The notes under the pieces were generated by a model. That model did not search any database. It was not told where the DNA came from and saw only the letters and a program-made list of their open reading frames with translations. The position numbers and the translations under genes were made by a program. Below, one piece after another: positions 1 to 11,800 of a DNA stretch of 64,000 nt. The stretch comes from Pycnopodia helianthoides (Eukaryota > Echinodermata > Asteroidea > Forcipulatida > Asteriidae): NCBI GenBank assembly GCA_032158295.1, contig CM063250.1:565501-629500 (forward strand), given 5' to 3'. Position 1 is the stretch's first letter. Every line of letters starts with the position of its first letter.

Positions 1-9
1 CCTATTTTT

Positions 10-93
10 CCATGGCCTGGCGCGAATACGTCATTAAGGCATTTAGCCACACCAATCATGTCGATGGCGTCGGTTTGAATCCACCCGCTTCCA
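10..93 (+). pseudogene. decayed tRNA-Leu-like copy A
   Basis: The 3' half resembles the T-arm of the adjacent tRNA-Leu genes (GGCGTCGGTTTGAATCCACC then CGCTTCCA), but the acceptor and D-arm are degraded (CCATGGCCTGGCG in place of GGTAGCGTGGCCGAG). Bases 1-70 are repeated almost exactly at 1066-1135. Confidence 0.7.
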
Positions 94-166
94 AAAGGTT
101 TTAAGTTTTTAAAACTGTAAGTTTGTTTCTTTTTTCCCCAAAGCCAAACCAAATTTTCGTCGTCAA

Positions 167-248
167 GGTAGCGTGGCCGAGCGGTCTAAGGCGCTGGTTT
201 AAGGCACCAGTCATTTCGATGGCGTGGGTTCGAATCCCACCGCTGCCA
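167..248 (+). tRNA. tRNA-Leu (anticodon AAG)
   Basis: An 82-nt class II tRNA. The acceptor arm GGTAGCG pairs with CGCTGCC, followed by discriminator A. The D-arm has GGCCGAGCGGTCTAAGGC, the anticodon stem CTGGT/ACCAG encloses loop TTAAGGC (anticodon AAG, reading CTT), there is a long variable arm, and the T-arm contains GGTTCGAATCC. CCA is not encoded, as expected in eukaryotes. First intact copy of a tandem array with a repeat period near 258 bp. Confidence 0.95.
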
Positions 249-284
249 AGTACGTTTTTTAGGAAAAAATGTTTTGTCCTTTTT

Positions 285-357
285 ACCATAGCTTTGCGCC
301 AAATGAGTCATTAAGTATCATTCATTTCGTGGCGTCGGTTTGAATCCACCGCTTCCA
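285..357 (+). pseudogene. decayed tRNA-Leu-like copy B
   Basis: Lies between intact tRNA-Leu copies at 167 and 425. The T-arm remnant GGCGTCGGTTTGAATCCACC and a CGCTTCCA end are visible; the D-arm and anticodon arm no longer fold. Confidence 0.65.
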
Positions 358-424
358 AAAGTTTTAAGTTTTTAAAAACTGTAAGTTTTTCTTTTCCCAA
401 AGCCAACCAAAATACGTTCGTCAA

Positions 425-506
425 GGTAGCGTGGCCGAGCGGTCTAAGGCGCTGGTTTTAGGCACCAGTCATTTCGATGGCGTGGGTTCGAATCCCACCG
501 CTGCCA
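425..506 (+). tRNA. tRNA-Leu (anticodon TAG)
   Basis: Same 82-nt body as the copy at 167, but the anticodon loop reads TTTAGGC, giving anticodon TAG (CTA codons). The single difference I see in the body is at anticodon position 35 (A to T shift of the loop sequence), so this isoacceptor looks like an anticodon switch within a family of near-identical copies. Confidence 0.93.
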
Positions 507-542
507 AGTACGTTTTTTAGGGGAAAAATGTTTGTTCTTTTT

Positions 543-616
543 ACCATGGCTTTGCGCCAATTGAGGCATCTAGGTATCATCTTTCGTTGGCGTCGATTTG
601 AATCCCTTCGCTGCCA
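543..616 (+). pseudogene. decayed tRNA-Leu-like copy C
   Basis: Same decayed unit, ACCATGGCTTTGCGCC at the 5' side and TTGAATCCC...CGCTGCCA at the 3' side. The 3' acceptor strand still matches the intact copies, but the 5' strand does not pair with it. Confidence 0.65.
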
Positions 617-679
617 ATCAGTTTTGTGTTTTAAAACAAATTTAGGTTTTTCTTACAGCTACCCAATAAATTTCATCAA

Positions 680-761
680 GGTAGCGTGGCCGAGCGGTCT
701 AAGGCGCTGGTTTAAGGCACCAGTCATTTCGATGGCGTGGGTTCGAATCCCACCGCTGCCA
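680..761 (+). tRNA. tRNA-Leu (anticodon AAG)
   Basis: Intact 82-nt class II tRNA with the same acceptor, D, variable and T arms as the copy at 167 and loop TTAAGGC (anticodon AAG). It starts 255 bp after the previous intact copy. Confidence 0.95.
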
Positions 762-799
762 CTATACTGTTTTGTTAAAAAAAGTTATTGTCTCTTTTT

Positions 800-880
800 C
801 CATGGCTTTGCGCGAATCGTCATAGGCATTAAGGCACACCAATCATGTCGTTGGCGTCGGTTTGAATCCGCCCGCTTCCA
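800..880 (+). pseudogene. decayed tRNA-Leu-like copy D
   Basis: Decayed copy between intact tRNAs at 680 and 951, with CCATGGCTTTGCGCG at the 5' side and GGCGTCGGTTTGAATCCG at the T-arm. Confidence 0.65.
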
Positions 881-950
881 AAGTTTTGAATTTTTAAAAC
901 TGTAAGTTTGTTTTCTTTTTCCCAAAGCCAAACCAAAATTACGTCGTCAA

Positions 951-1032
951 GGTAGCGTGGCCGAGCGGTCTAAGGCGCTGGTTTAAGGCACCAGTCATTT
1001 CGATGGCGTGGGTTCGAATCCCACCGCTGCCA
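951..1032 (+). tRNA. tRNA-Leu (anticodon AAG)
   Basis: Fourth intact copy, 82 nt, anticodon AAG, 271 bp after the third. The 5' flank (CAAAGCCAAACCAAAATTACGTCGTCAA region) is shared with the other units, which shows that the whole unit was duplicated and not only the tRNA. Confidence 0.95.
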
Positions 1033-1074
1033 CTAAATGTTTTGTTAGAAAAAAGTATTTGTCCTCCTATTTTT

Positions 1075-1158
1075 CCATGGCCTGGCGCGAATACGTCATT
1101 AAGGCATTTAGCCACACCAATCATGTCGATGGCGTGGGTTCGAATCCCACCGCTGCCA
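1075..1158 (+). pseudogene. tRNA-Leu-like copy E with intact T-arm
   Basis: The 5' half equals decayed copy A, but the last 37 bases (from TCGATGGCGTGGGTTCGAA to the CGCTGCCA end) are identical to the intact tRNA-Leu genes. This mosaic is what gene conversion or unequal crossover between an intact and a decayed copy would leave. The 5' acceptor strand and D-arm are not functional. Confidence 0.7.
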
Positions 1159-1198
1159 ATTTGTTTTGTTAAAAAAGGGAAATGTTTCTTTCTTTTTT

Positions 1199-1592
1199 AC
1201 CATCGCCTATCGCCATTACGTCATCAAGGTTATTAGGCACCAGGCTATTGTGTCAGTTCGACTCCGACCGCTTCAAACAAGTTGATTTGTAAAATAAAAT
1301 ACACCATACGTCTTTTGATAAAAACTAATAATAATTACCAGCCCAGCGCCAAAGCGTTGTCATGGTAGCGTTGTCAAGACACCAGTATTTTATGGCGTGG
1401 GTTCGAATCCCAGCCTGCCATTAAATTTATTGCCTGCCATTAAATGTATGTACGGCCTAGCGCTGCTAAGGTACCCACTGATTCCAAAACGTGTCTTTGT
1501 TTTAAAAAATATATAAAAAAAAACGTTTTTTTTTTTCGGCAATCGGTTGCAGAGCGGTCTAAGGGTTTTTGGTTCGAATTCTACCGAAGCCA
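1199..1592 (+). pseudogene. three further degenerate tRNA-like copies
   Basis: Three progressively weaker copies follow the array. At 1199-1276 an ATTAGGCACCAG anticodon arm and CAGTTCGACTCCGACC T-arm survive. At 1339-1420 the T-arm GGCGTGGGTTCGAATCCCA survives with TGCCA. At 1539-1592 a D-arm (GGTTGCAGAGCGGTCTAAG) runs almost directly into GGTTCGAATTC, so the anticodon and variable arms are deleted. A last trace (GGCGTTCGAATCAAACCGCTGCT) is near 1698-1720. Confidence 0.6.
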
Positions 1593-1720
1593 TTAGGTTT
1601 TATGAAAACAAATCCGTTCGAAGAAAAAATATTTGTGTATTAATAAAAACATGTTTTCTTCTTTTCGATTGCCAATAGGTTATCCAGTCGTGTCAATGGC
1701 GTTCGAATCAAACCGCTGCT

Positions 1721-2834
1721 GCATATGTTGACTATACCATGAATGAATATTTATAAGATTTACTGCCAGTAGGACATGTAGTAGGCCTACCGTTGCCGTT
1801 CAAGTTTGCTTGTTTTTTCCTCATGTTGTTAATTATGTCATATAAAAACAAACCGTTACTTTAATCTTGATGGCTTCAATGCTCTGCCATTGCAAAGATG
1901 TGCAAGCTTGTATCAGTTTACTTCCTTGTTTGTACGAATGGATCTTGCCGTGACACTTGGTACAGCCTCCATCTGAGCGATAAACATCCGATTTGTTGTT
2001 GTTGGTTTTTTTCTGTCTGTGAAGACAATTTAAACTGAAGAATGAGAAAAGCTTTGGTTTTATTTGGATATGTACAATAAATGTTGTGAAACTAAACACC
2101 TTGCCACCCACGGCTTGCCGCTGTGATTGAATTCGTTATCCCAATCGTAATTAGTTTTGCTATGATGTAACCACAGGTAGTTAGTGATGTAGTTTTTTGT
2201 GTGTTGTTTTTTTTCTACATTCACAGTAATTAAAATTTTACCATTCTCGTTCATCTTATTTGAGTCATTAGTGTTTCATTTATTTCAGTTGTTAGACATC
2301 CAACCACTTCCTGCAGTTGTGAAGTAAAAGACGTGGTATCATTCACAGCGAACAAGCTCAGGGATGATATTTTCAACCATACTATTTTTATACAGTAATG
2401 GCAATACGAGACCTCTGCTTCCGCATGTCCCTCACCATTGCATTAAAACACCCCCTTTCAACTTAGTAGAACAGTCTATAATCTACCTCAGGAGTCGGCG
2501 TTCCTAAAATACACCCACAATGCAGCTGACATAGATTACGTTTTTCTCGAAATAATTCATTAAACAAAATATTTCCCCAATTATATTTTTTATCAAGCTT
2601 TTAAAATAACATGGAATGAGTTGATATAATTTAAATAGTAAATTATGTTTCATAAGAGTTGCTCTGAATGTGAATCAAAATTTATAAATGCACTATCTAT
2701 GTTCATGGTAACCACCCGGCCATTTTGTCGCCACTTCCTTCACTTGGGAGTTGTACAGATTTCCAACTCTTGAGTGTTGTTTCTTTCAGTTTTAACTGAT
2801 TGCAATTTTTGCAGGGAAAAAAGCAAGTGTCAAC
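1721..2834. other. intergenic region and putative 5' region of actr3
   Basis: I see no coding exon here. The sequence is AT-rich with no clear repeat. A pyrimidine-rich tract ending TTTTTGCAG at 2806-2814 looks like a splice acceptor 20 bases before the actr3 start codon, so a non-coding first exon of actr3 probably lies somewhere upstream; I cannot place it. Confidence 0.4.
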
Positions 2835-5800
2835 ATGGCTGGCAGACTACCTGCGTGTGTTATAGACCCTGGAACTGGGTGAGTTTAATGGATAAATAGC
2901 TTTATTTACTGGCAGAGACCGGTACTAATTCCCAGGGCGTTTTCTAACGTTAGTGTGTAGAAACTTTATGGGGGCGTGCAGTATCATGGTATGTACGTGT
3001 ACACTAGGATCTAATGCATTTTTACTTCCTGTTCATTGGTGTCAAGCCCCAACCATGTATTTAAAATCAATTCATAAATGGGTGAATTTGGGGTTGGTTT
3101 AATTATGGAGGTAGAAAGAGATGTACTATGGCAGGTAATGATTACTCCATGCTCTGATGATGTATGATTGTATTGTCTGCATATGAATATTTGTCTAGGT
3201 TACTGCTGCATGATAAAATAATACTAACATTAAAAACGAGCGAGAAATAACACCTCCATGGAAATAAGAACTAAAATAATTAGCTGTTGCAAACTAAAAC
3301 CGCTTACCAACCAAAGACCTTTGGTATATAACTGCAAAAAGAAATTGGTAGTGGATTGATTTTGTGCAGCATCGGGTATCTTTAGCTTTTCACAGAACAG
3401 TGATTGTATTGGACTTGGAGTTGGAGGACTTTAAAAATGTTCCTTGCTAAATGTTTAATCTGGTTCCACGCCAACATTGTCCTTGTGACTTCATAGTCAG
3501 GAGATGGGAATCAGACTACTCCTAGAACTATGAGGTTCGATCCTGTACAAATTCCTATACAAAACTTTTTGCCCTTTACGTTTCTGCACCTGGAGTTCTC
3601 ATTTGAAACCGGATCTCGCCAAAAATAGGCTCTACGTGTTCCTTGAACTCTCATTGAGCGTTGCACGGGTCAAGAAAATCCACTTCGCAAATTTAAAATT
3701 GTTAAAAAGCAATAAATTCTTACCGTAATTCCCTTCCCATTCAAACAGTGTTGTAACAAATATGGCGCTGGAGTCGCATGATTTGTGTACAAAACCAACC
3801 CACAGTTTGCCGGGACCAGCGTTGCTGCATGCGGAGTACCAGTTTGTCGGAAGACTTTTTGCGAGTCCGGCCGCGCAGTCCGGCCATGTGCGTGCGTGCG
3901 CAAAATGTCGTAGGAAAAACATTTCACAGCAGTGCATGCGCATGGCCGGACTTGCAAAAAGTCTACCGACAAACTGGTACTCCGCGCGCAGCAACGCTGG
4001 TCCCGGCAACTGTGGGTTGGTTTTGTACACAAATCATGCGACTCCAGCGCCATTGTTACAACACTGTAACGAGAGTTCAAGGAACACGTAGAGCCTATTT
4101 TTGGCGAGATCCGGTTTCAAATGAGAACTCCAGGTGCAGAAACGTAAAGGGCAAAAAGTTTTGTATAGGAATTTGTACATGTAGCTCTATGAGGTTCATG
4201 GAGTCGATAGCGGATCGAACCTCATATTTCTAGGAGTAGGAATCAGACCATTTATAAAATTCAGACTTTATTTTCATTAAAAAAATATCCTCGGGAGCCA
4301 CAAATAAGAAAAGAAAGAAGTTTTTAATATCCATCCATAAATACCCGGGACAGTTTATCCATTCTGATTGGTCAAAAGGAGATCACATGGCCATGTTTAA
4401 AGGTGTGGTACAAGCAGGGCTAGAAGTGTTTTCAACATATCTGTGGCATGCAGTCAATACATACTGGTTTTCAATCTAAAATCTTTTATAGTTTGGCGCG
4501 AATGCACAACTGTTGAGCGTGGCATGCATATTGACTCCTTTGCAAAATGACACCCAAGGACTTGACAGGAATTGAAAATTTACAGAAAAGTTGTACAGAT
4601 TTTCCAACAATATTATGCTTTTTAATGAAAAGGGCAATTTATGAATGGGAATAAACGAGTAGTGACTCGGACTTAACCGGCCGTTTAAAACCTTCGGCTC
4701 GGTCCTTTATAGGACGGTCACGAACCTGCCAGTTTTAAACGACCCGTTAAGACCTCGTCGCCACTCTTTTATTCCCTTATTGAAATACAGGAATCAAATT
4801 TTAGTAAAGAAAAAGAGGATTATTCTTAATTTTGGGGATGATAAATATAAAAGATGATTTTTATAAAAGTGGGAATCGATCTTCATCACACCTTCCGCTC
4901 TGAAGACTTTGGCCCAAGGTATCATGCCACACTACACGGTCTTCAAAGAGGGTGCTATGCTGTAAAATGGATTAATAGTGTTAACTTAAAATTAAATGGT
5001 GCCGGAAATATTTCTACTACTAAAAATATTTAATGGCCTGCATTTTGACCCAAGCAGAGTCTTTTTTTGAACGCTAAATGACAACGCAACACACATCAAC
5101 AGGTATAGAAATAAATAAAAATAGAAAGAGGAAAAAAACACTTATAAAAAGCAAGAGATGAGTAATGATTTGGGACAGAGGGGGGTAGAGGGAAGGGGCT
5201 GGTGTAACCACAAGAGGTTGGAAACACAAAGACAAAACCAAAGGAGGGAAGATGGAGATAAGTAATTTAATCAGTGAACAAGACAGACTAAAAAGGGGCA
5301 TATTTGTGGGAAAAGGAGGAACCAAAGACAACTTTTTTTATTCAGTAATACTAAATATTGGTGTTGTGTCTTCACTGACACTTGCACTTGTGGAAGTCCA
5401 AATTATTTTAAAGAATCAGCTTTGAACTGTGCTAGGTCTAAGTGTGTAAGACTTGATACATGATACATCACTGTTTTTAAATTGATTCGCCTTCTCTAAG
5501 ACTAATGTTAGTTTTGAATAAACACTCGGTATATTTTGTCAGGGATTTTGTGCATAAATCACTACCAGGCTAATTTTGACTGTGGCAATCAAAATGGGCA
5601 ACATTGATTTGCGGGGTCTTCAAGTGCTATTGCCTCCTCTACTTCTTACCCAAAGAAACTTTTTTTTTAATCGTCTTTAAAAGACCTTGACCTTGACCAT
5701 CTTTTGTCAGGTTCCCTGTGTAGCAATAGCAATAACAAATAAAGATTCTTGAGCCAAGGTGTCAGACTATGTTTTCCCACCAGTGGTTATAATGATTTAA

Positions 5801-8800
5801 AGGAAAATACGACTATTTACATTTAACCGCTTTCTCAAAGATAATTGTACTAGTGGATGCTAGTTTCAAACAGAGCATTATGAATGGATAAAAAAACAAG
5901 AGCCAAAATACTGAGAAAACCATTTTTCTTGTAAGAACCATATCTGATAACGGTTCCTGTGAAGGCCCATTCCGATAAATCACACAAGGAGATTACCAAC
6001 ATGGTTTGCTACAAACCGAAACCCATCTCAACTATGACCAATGATAAACATGTAGAAACAGTGCCCTCCATAACCAAGAGTAAATTTTGTGCCACACAGG
6101 TACACCAAGATGGGTTTTGCTGGGAACACAGAGCCTCAATTTATCATCCCTTCAGGTAAGTGTTGATTGTTGGAGACTTCACCTTTTGTGTCAGAACTTT
6201 TAGCTAAGCCTAGCTTGATAAACTAAAGCAAGATTTTTGAGAAAATTTCTTGTCATGGGTTAACATACATTAAATGTGTCATCGTTAGTTCTTAACTGAA
6301 GACAGGTTGCAGTTGGATTTAAATTCTTTAGGGCTTTATAATGGGAAAGGGGCTTAACATCCCTCACTTATGTGGCACAACAAACAGGCCTCAATCCTGT
6401 ATTTTAACACAGGATTTCAGGGGTTTTAATCTCTAGACCTCTTCTCATACCTCTGGATTTGTCATGTTTCTACCCCATAGCAATCGCCATCAAGGAGTCT
6501 GCAAAAGTTGGGGAGAAATCTCAGCGCAGATTAGTCAAAGGTGTAGACGATTTGGACTTCTTCATCGGTGATGAAGCAATTGATAAGCCAAACTATGCCT
6601 GCAAGGTCAGTCTCATGTCTGCTATTTTCATGCCAGACTTCACTGTACAATTCCTCCTGAAAACTTGTGATTAACCCTCCTGTAGGTGCATACTCCAAGA
6701 TGCCTCAAAATCTCCCATATGCTATGCACACAACGGTGAAGTAACCCATGCCACACTATGCTATCATTTTATTTATAAAGTATGATCAATCAGTGCCACA
6801 GATTGCCGCTACAGAAAATGACCAGCGTTGAGAACCTTATCTCTTCCCGCTGGTGGCTTCTTCAATTGACCAGCCTCATTGAAGAACTTTGGTCTGTGGC
6901 TGTACTCTCTACATAATAAGCATGTGTGTGCTTCAGGATGCCACTGTTGTGGTATAATGAGATATGGGTTGATTGTCTTGGGAAACACGCTGATAGCAGG
7001 AAGGGTTTTATGAGTGAAGAATTTTCTTTTGTGTTTTTTTACTAACACATCTTGATAATAATTTTGTTCTACCTACAGTATCCTGTACGTCATGGTATCG
7101 TTGATGACTGGGACTTGATGGAACGGTTTTTAGAACAGACTATTTTCAAATATCTTCGAGCAGAGCCAGAAGATCATTACTTCCTCTTGGTGAGTTGTTT
7201 CTCCTCAAGTACTTGACAAGGCAAACCAATCTTGAATTTGTTTTTATTCCAAGCTTGTATTAGGAGACTGTTAACCACTTTACGTTGATATTCCAAAAAA
7301 GTTCTCTGTGCCCACCCGCGGTATTATTTTTCATAACTTTTTGGAGCTTCTGGAGTAATACAATTACACAATAACGAGATATTAAGCCTACTTTTGTCAT
7401 GTCAAAATTCGATAAAAATTGCATGATGCATATTTCACAGATTTGATGTTTTCTTCCATTGAGCTGTATACAAATCATTCCTGTAGGAAGTCCAGGCTCT
7501 GTCGTCTTTTTACCAGTATGATGTCACAGTTTACATAGTCTGTATTGTGGTTTATAAGCATATGTTAGTGAAGAACAATAAGGGGTCACAACAGATCTTC
7601 CAGCATTATCAACTTTGTACCACGTGAAGTTCTTAATGAATGGCGATCCATAATCCTAAATATATCCTCTTTGTTCCCTTTCTAATTCGTCTTTTCCTGG
7701 TTCTTCCTTTAGACGGAACCTCCACTCAACACACCTGAGAATCGAGAGTACACAGCAGAAATCATGTTTGAGACATTTAATGTTCCAGGACTGTACATAG
7801 CTGTTCAGGTCAGTCAGCGTATGAAATACAATTGTGACTTTCTTCATATTATTATTAATATTAGTATTTCTTTCTGGTAATGAACCAAAGAATATTCAAA
7901 AGTGCCTTGCATTGTAATCCATAGGCCTCAAGATAACCAATTTTAGAGGCAAACCCCAAATGGGGAAAGGAAACCGATGCAATCAGATAGAGACTGAAAA
8001 CCCAATCCACATGCAAGGCTCTGGTCCCAAGTGGGATTCAGACATTGGGTCCATACAGGGGTGAAAGGACCAACCTCAACATGTAGAATTATACCCAAAT
8101 AATTAACCCTCCTACTGTCAGTGACTCTCGGCAACATTTTCCAGTGAGTTGACCAACCATTTGAAACCATTCGACTGCCAAGGTTGTGTACGGTGGCACA
8201 ACTGTGCACAGAAGTAACTGTGTACTGTGTTCATGCATTCCTTCATGGTATCATATTTCAGGCTGGCATAGTTTATCTATCATTCAAAACCACTTGAATT
8301 GTATTGAATGGTCAGACAGCAAGAGGGTTAAGAGTCGTTTTGTACATAGATTGTTGACGTGCCAATGAGTAAAGAAATGGTTCATTAGCTTGGGTTTTCA
8401 CCTATGGAAAGGATTTTCTCCTGGATATGCAGATTAGTTAAATGTTTCCCCTATTTGGCCTTGGACACTTTGTAGCATTTTGTTTTGATTTGTATCAGCA
8501 TGTACAATGTGAACCGACCTTAAAACAACAGGAAATGCTCTGTTGATGTTCTCTATTCATTTCCTTCCTGTTATCTGATGTTTTCTTCAATACACAAATG
8601 CTGTAGGGCATTTATTTGTGTAATTGCTTACAAAAAGGGTCTCTGCTTACATAATCTTTCATTAGAGTCAAGTTGAGTTTTGGTTTGTCCTCATAAGCAA
8701 GCCATAATGGTTGAATATACACACAGAAAAGTAACTTGAAGTGTGACCTTTATGAAGTCTGACTCTGACCTTAATGATTTCACAAGCTATAACCTTGTAG

Positions 8801-11800
8801 CAGAATTTTCTTATTTTGACCTGAATGCAATGTGCTCAAAGTTTCAAGAACTGAGTTTTGACTTTTGTTCTGACCTCATTCTGTATTTGTCTACGTAGAA
8901 GATCTGCAACCTTGCAATACTGATACTGACCTTGTTACTGCAAACCAATCACATGTATAATCACAAACCAAACCAAAAAAAATGTATAATAATTTGGGAT
9001 GCTAATCATCCTAACTCCTAACTCCCAGCTGGTCGAACCCTAGACATGTAAAGGTGCCTTTTGGCAGCCAGCCACATAGACCCATGACATCGGAGCACAG
9101 CCAAAGTGTTTAAAAATTTTCTGAAGGGCCCATGGAAAAATCTTTGTGGCACAGTAGAGAACCAATGTTTAACTCTACTCACACTTGACTCTAGCTGGGA
9201 ATAGAACCAGGGCCACAGTAGTGAGAGGCGAGTGCTTTATGAACTAGTCATGCATGGCTCTCTATGATCTTATTGTCCTTTTGCTTCTACACCAGGCGGT
9301 TCTTGCTCTTGCCGCTTCATGGACGTCGCGTCAGGTCGGTGAGCGTACATTGACAGGAACAGTCATAGACAGTGGAGATGGTGTCACTCACGTAATACCT
9401 GTGGTAAGTCAAATCTTACCACTAAAATCCCAAATGAATTTACGCAAGCAAATTATACATGTGTGGAGTTCTGTTAATTTAGACAACATTTTGTTCTCAT
9501 TGCTCATCTGAAAAACTGTTTTTCCTAATTGAACATACTTCTGTATTTTAAAGAATGTGTTTTTCTGAAACAAAATCATGAGGAACTGGAATAGCTTGAT
9601 ATCCCGGTAAGATTTTGAATGTCTAGTTGATTCCATTTCAAATTCATTTTCTAATGCATCATTCGAATTTACTTTTATGTCATGAATCTTGAACTGAGGT
9701 TTTCTAAATTCAAGTTTGTAGGAATGAAAAGTAGACTTGTTAATGAATTCTTCAAAATGCAAAATAAATTCAGGAGACTGGGCAGGATTGGATTACCATA
9801 ACAATTTATTTTGGGGGGATTTGTGTACATGCAGGCAGAAGGCTACGTCATTGGTAGTTGTATCAAGCACATTCCTATAGCTGGGAGGGACATTACCTAC
9901 TTTGTACAGCAGATTCTACGCGAGCGGGAAAGTAGTATCCCGCCAGAGCAGTCACTGGAGACGGCTAAGCTAATCAAGGTTAGTTTCAGAGTACCTGTTT
10001 AGGATTGAGTGAACTCTAGTGTATACCGGTTTAATGTTAAGTGAACTCTAGTGTATACCGGGTTATGGTTAAGTGAACTATAGTGTATACCTACCCTATT
10101 TATGGTTAAGTGAACTCTAGTGTATACCTGTTTATAGTTAAGTAACCTCTAGTTATCATAAACCTAGGACTGAGCTGCTAATCTAGGAGGTGCTTTTAGT
10201 CTAGGTATGAAATGTTTATATAACAAAAGCACCCCCATTGCACCATTATGCTGAGATTATTCAACATATTAACAACTGTTTTAAAAAGCATGTTTCCCCC
10301 CCCCCTGACTGAAATAAACAGGTATAGATTGTTAGGATGTCTTCACAGAATACCATTTGCCTTCAAATTGCCTTGGAAGTTGAGAACTCAAACTTTCTTG
10401 AAAGTTAAGAACTTACAGGGCGTGAAGACCCTGTGTCTCCAATAGTTTTCCCATTTGTTGTGATGAGAGTACATGTATCTATATTATCTTGAATGTAACA
10501 TCCTAAAAGTTTGTTTAATTCTTAAACCAAGCGGAAACATTTGCTTTTGTTTATGTTGTGGTGTTTTTTGTGTGGTTTTCTCCACCACATTCTGAACAAT
10601 TTAAAACATAACTGGAAACTCTCTTTTTAACTTCAACAGTCTACAAAGACTTCAGAAAAGACTGATCATCCATTTTTGAATATTATTTAGCCCAATAATT
10701 GAAAAAAAACTTTGGTTTGTTTAACAGGAGCGATGGGGTTACATATGTCCAGACATAGCGAAGGAGTTTGCAAAGTATGATACGGATCCAGCCAAATGGA
10801 TGAAGAAGTACGAGGGAATCAACGCCATCACCAAGAAACCTTTCTCTGTGGATGTTGGGTATGAGCGCTTCCTTGGCCCTGAGGTTTTCTTCCACCCAGA
10901 GGTAAGTTTTATTTATGTATATTTCCATTTTATGATCATTGTGAAGCACCCACTAGCGCTTGGTGGATCTTGTATGTGTTATAGTGCACACAAAGTAGCA
11001 AGATGACAAACACTAGCCCATTGCTTGGCCATTCAACCAGACAGCATGTGTGCGATGTGTGTGTTGTGTGCACATTTACTGACATGATGGACAGCAGTGC
11101 TTTCTGCATTAATCAAAACATTGTTGTTACAAATTCACAGCAAGCATTTTCTGAATTGTTTTACTGATCGCCAATATGTGGAAATAAATAACGATAAGGA
11201 GTTTGAGACGCCTGTAGACAAAATGCTGCATGAAACTAGTTATTAATATTATTAATAATAATCTATGTGTGATGGTTTTGTCTTGCTGTAGTTCTCCAAC
11301 CCTGACTTCACAACTCCAATCTCAGAGACGGTTGATATAGTGATCCAGAATTGCCCCATTGATGTCAGGAGGCCACTATACAAGGTAAACTGAAATTGCA
11401 CTGCCTTAAAGACCCTTCTCAGATGATGCATTATTTTATTGCATGCTGTGCTGGAGAATTTACAAGGCCTGTCGCTAGTCTTGGTGCAAGACATCAGTGA
11501 AAAGGGTCTATACTCAAGAAAATGTGTTATTTATGACTATGAGGGTAATTCCTATGAGACTCAGGTTACATACTGGAGAAGTGTTATTTCTGATCATGTG
11601 GGTAATTCCTATGTGACTCGGGTTACTACTAAAAAAAGTGTGTTATTTTTAATTTTTTCATGAAAGGACAACCAATGTATTTGACACTATGCAAGAGCAA
11701 AAACAAGAAATCACACATTGAAGCAAATCTTGGAAGTGGTTTTTCTCCACCTTGTCCAGGTTTTGTGGAATAAGTCAAAACTTGACCCAATTCACCCGAC

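Noticed and set aside
123..1236. Several open frames across the tRNA array (62-142 codons)
   Set aside because: They read through tRNA genes and their duplicated flanks; the repeated peptides are translations of tRNA sequence.
3632..4233. Four open frames of 109-151 codons on both strands
   Set aside because: They are sense and antisense readings of the foldback arms, giving the same peptides from both strands.
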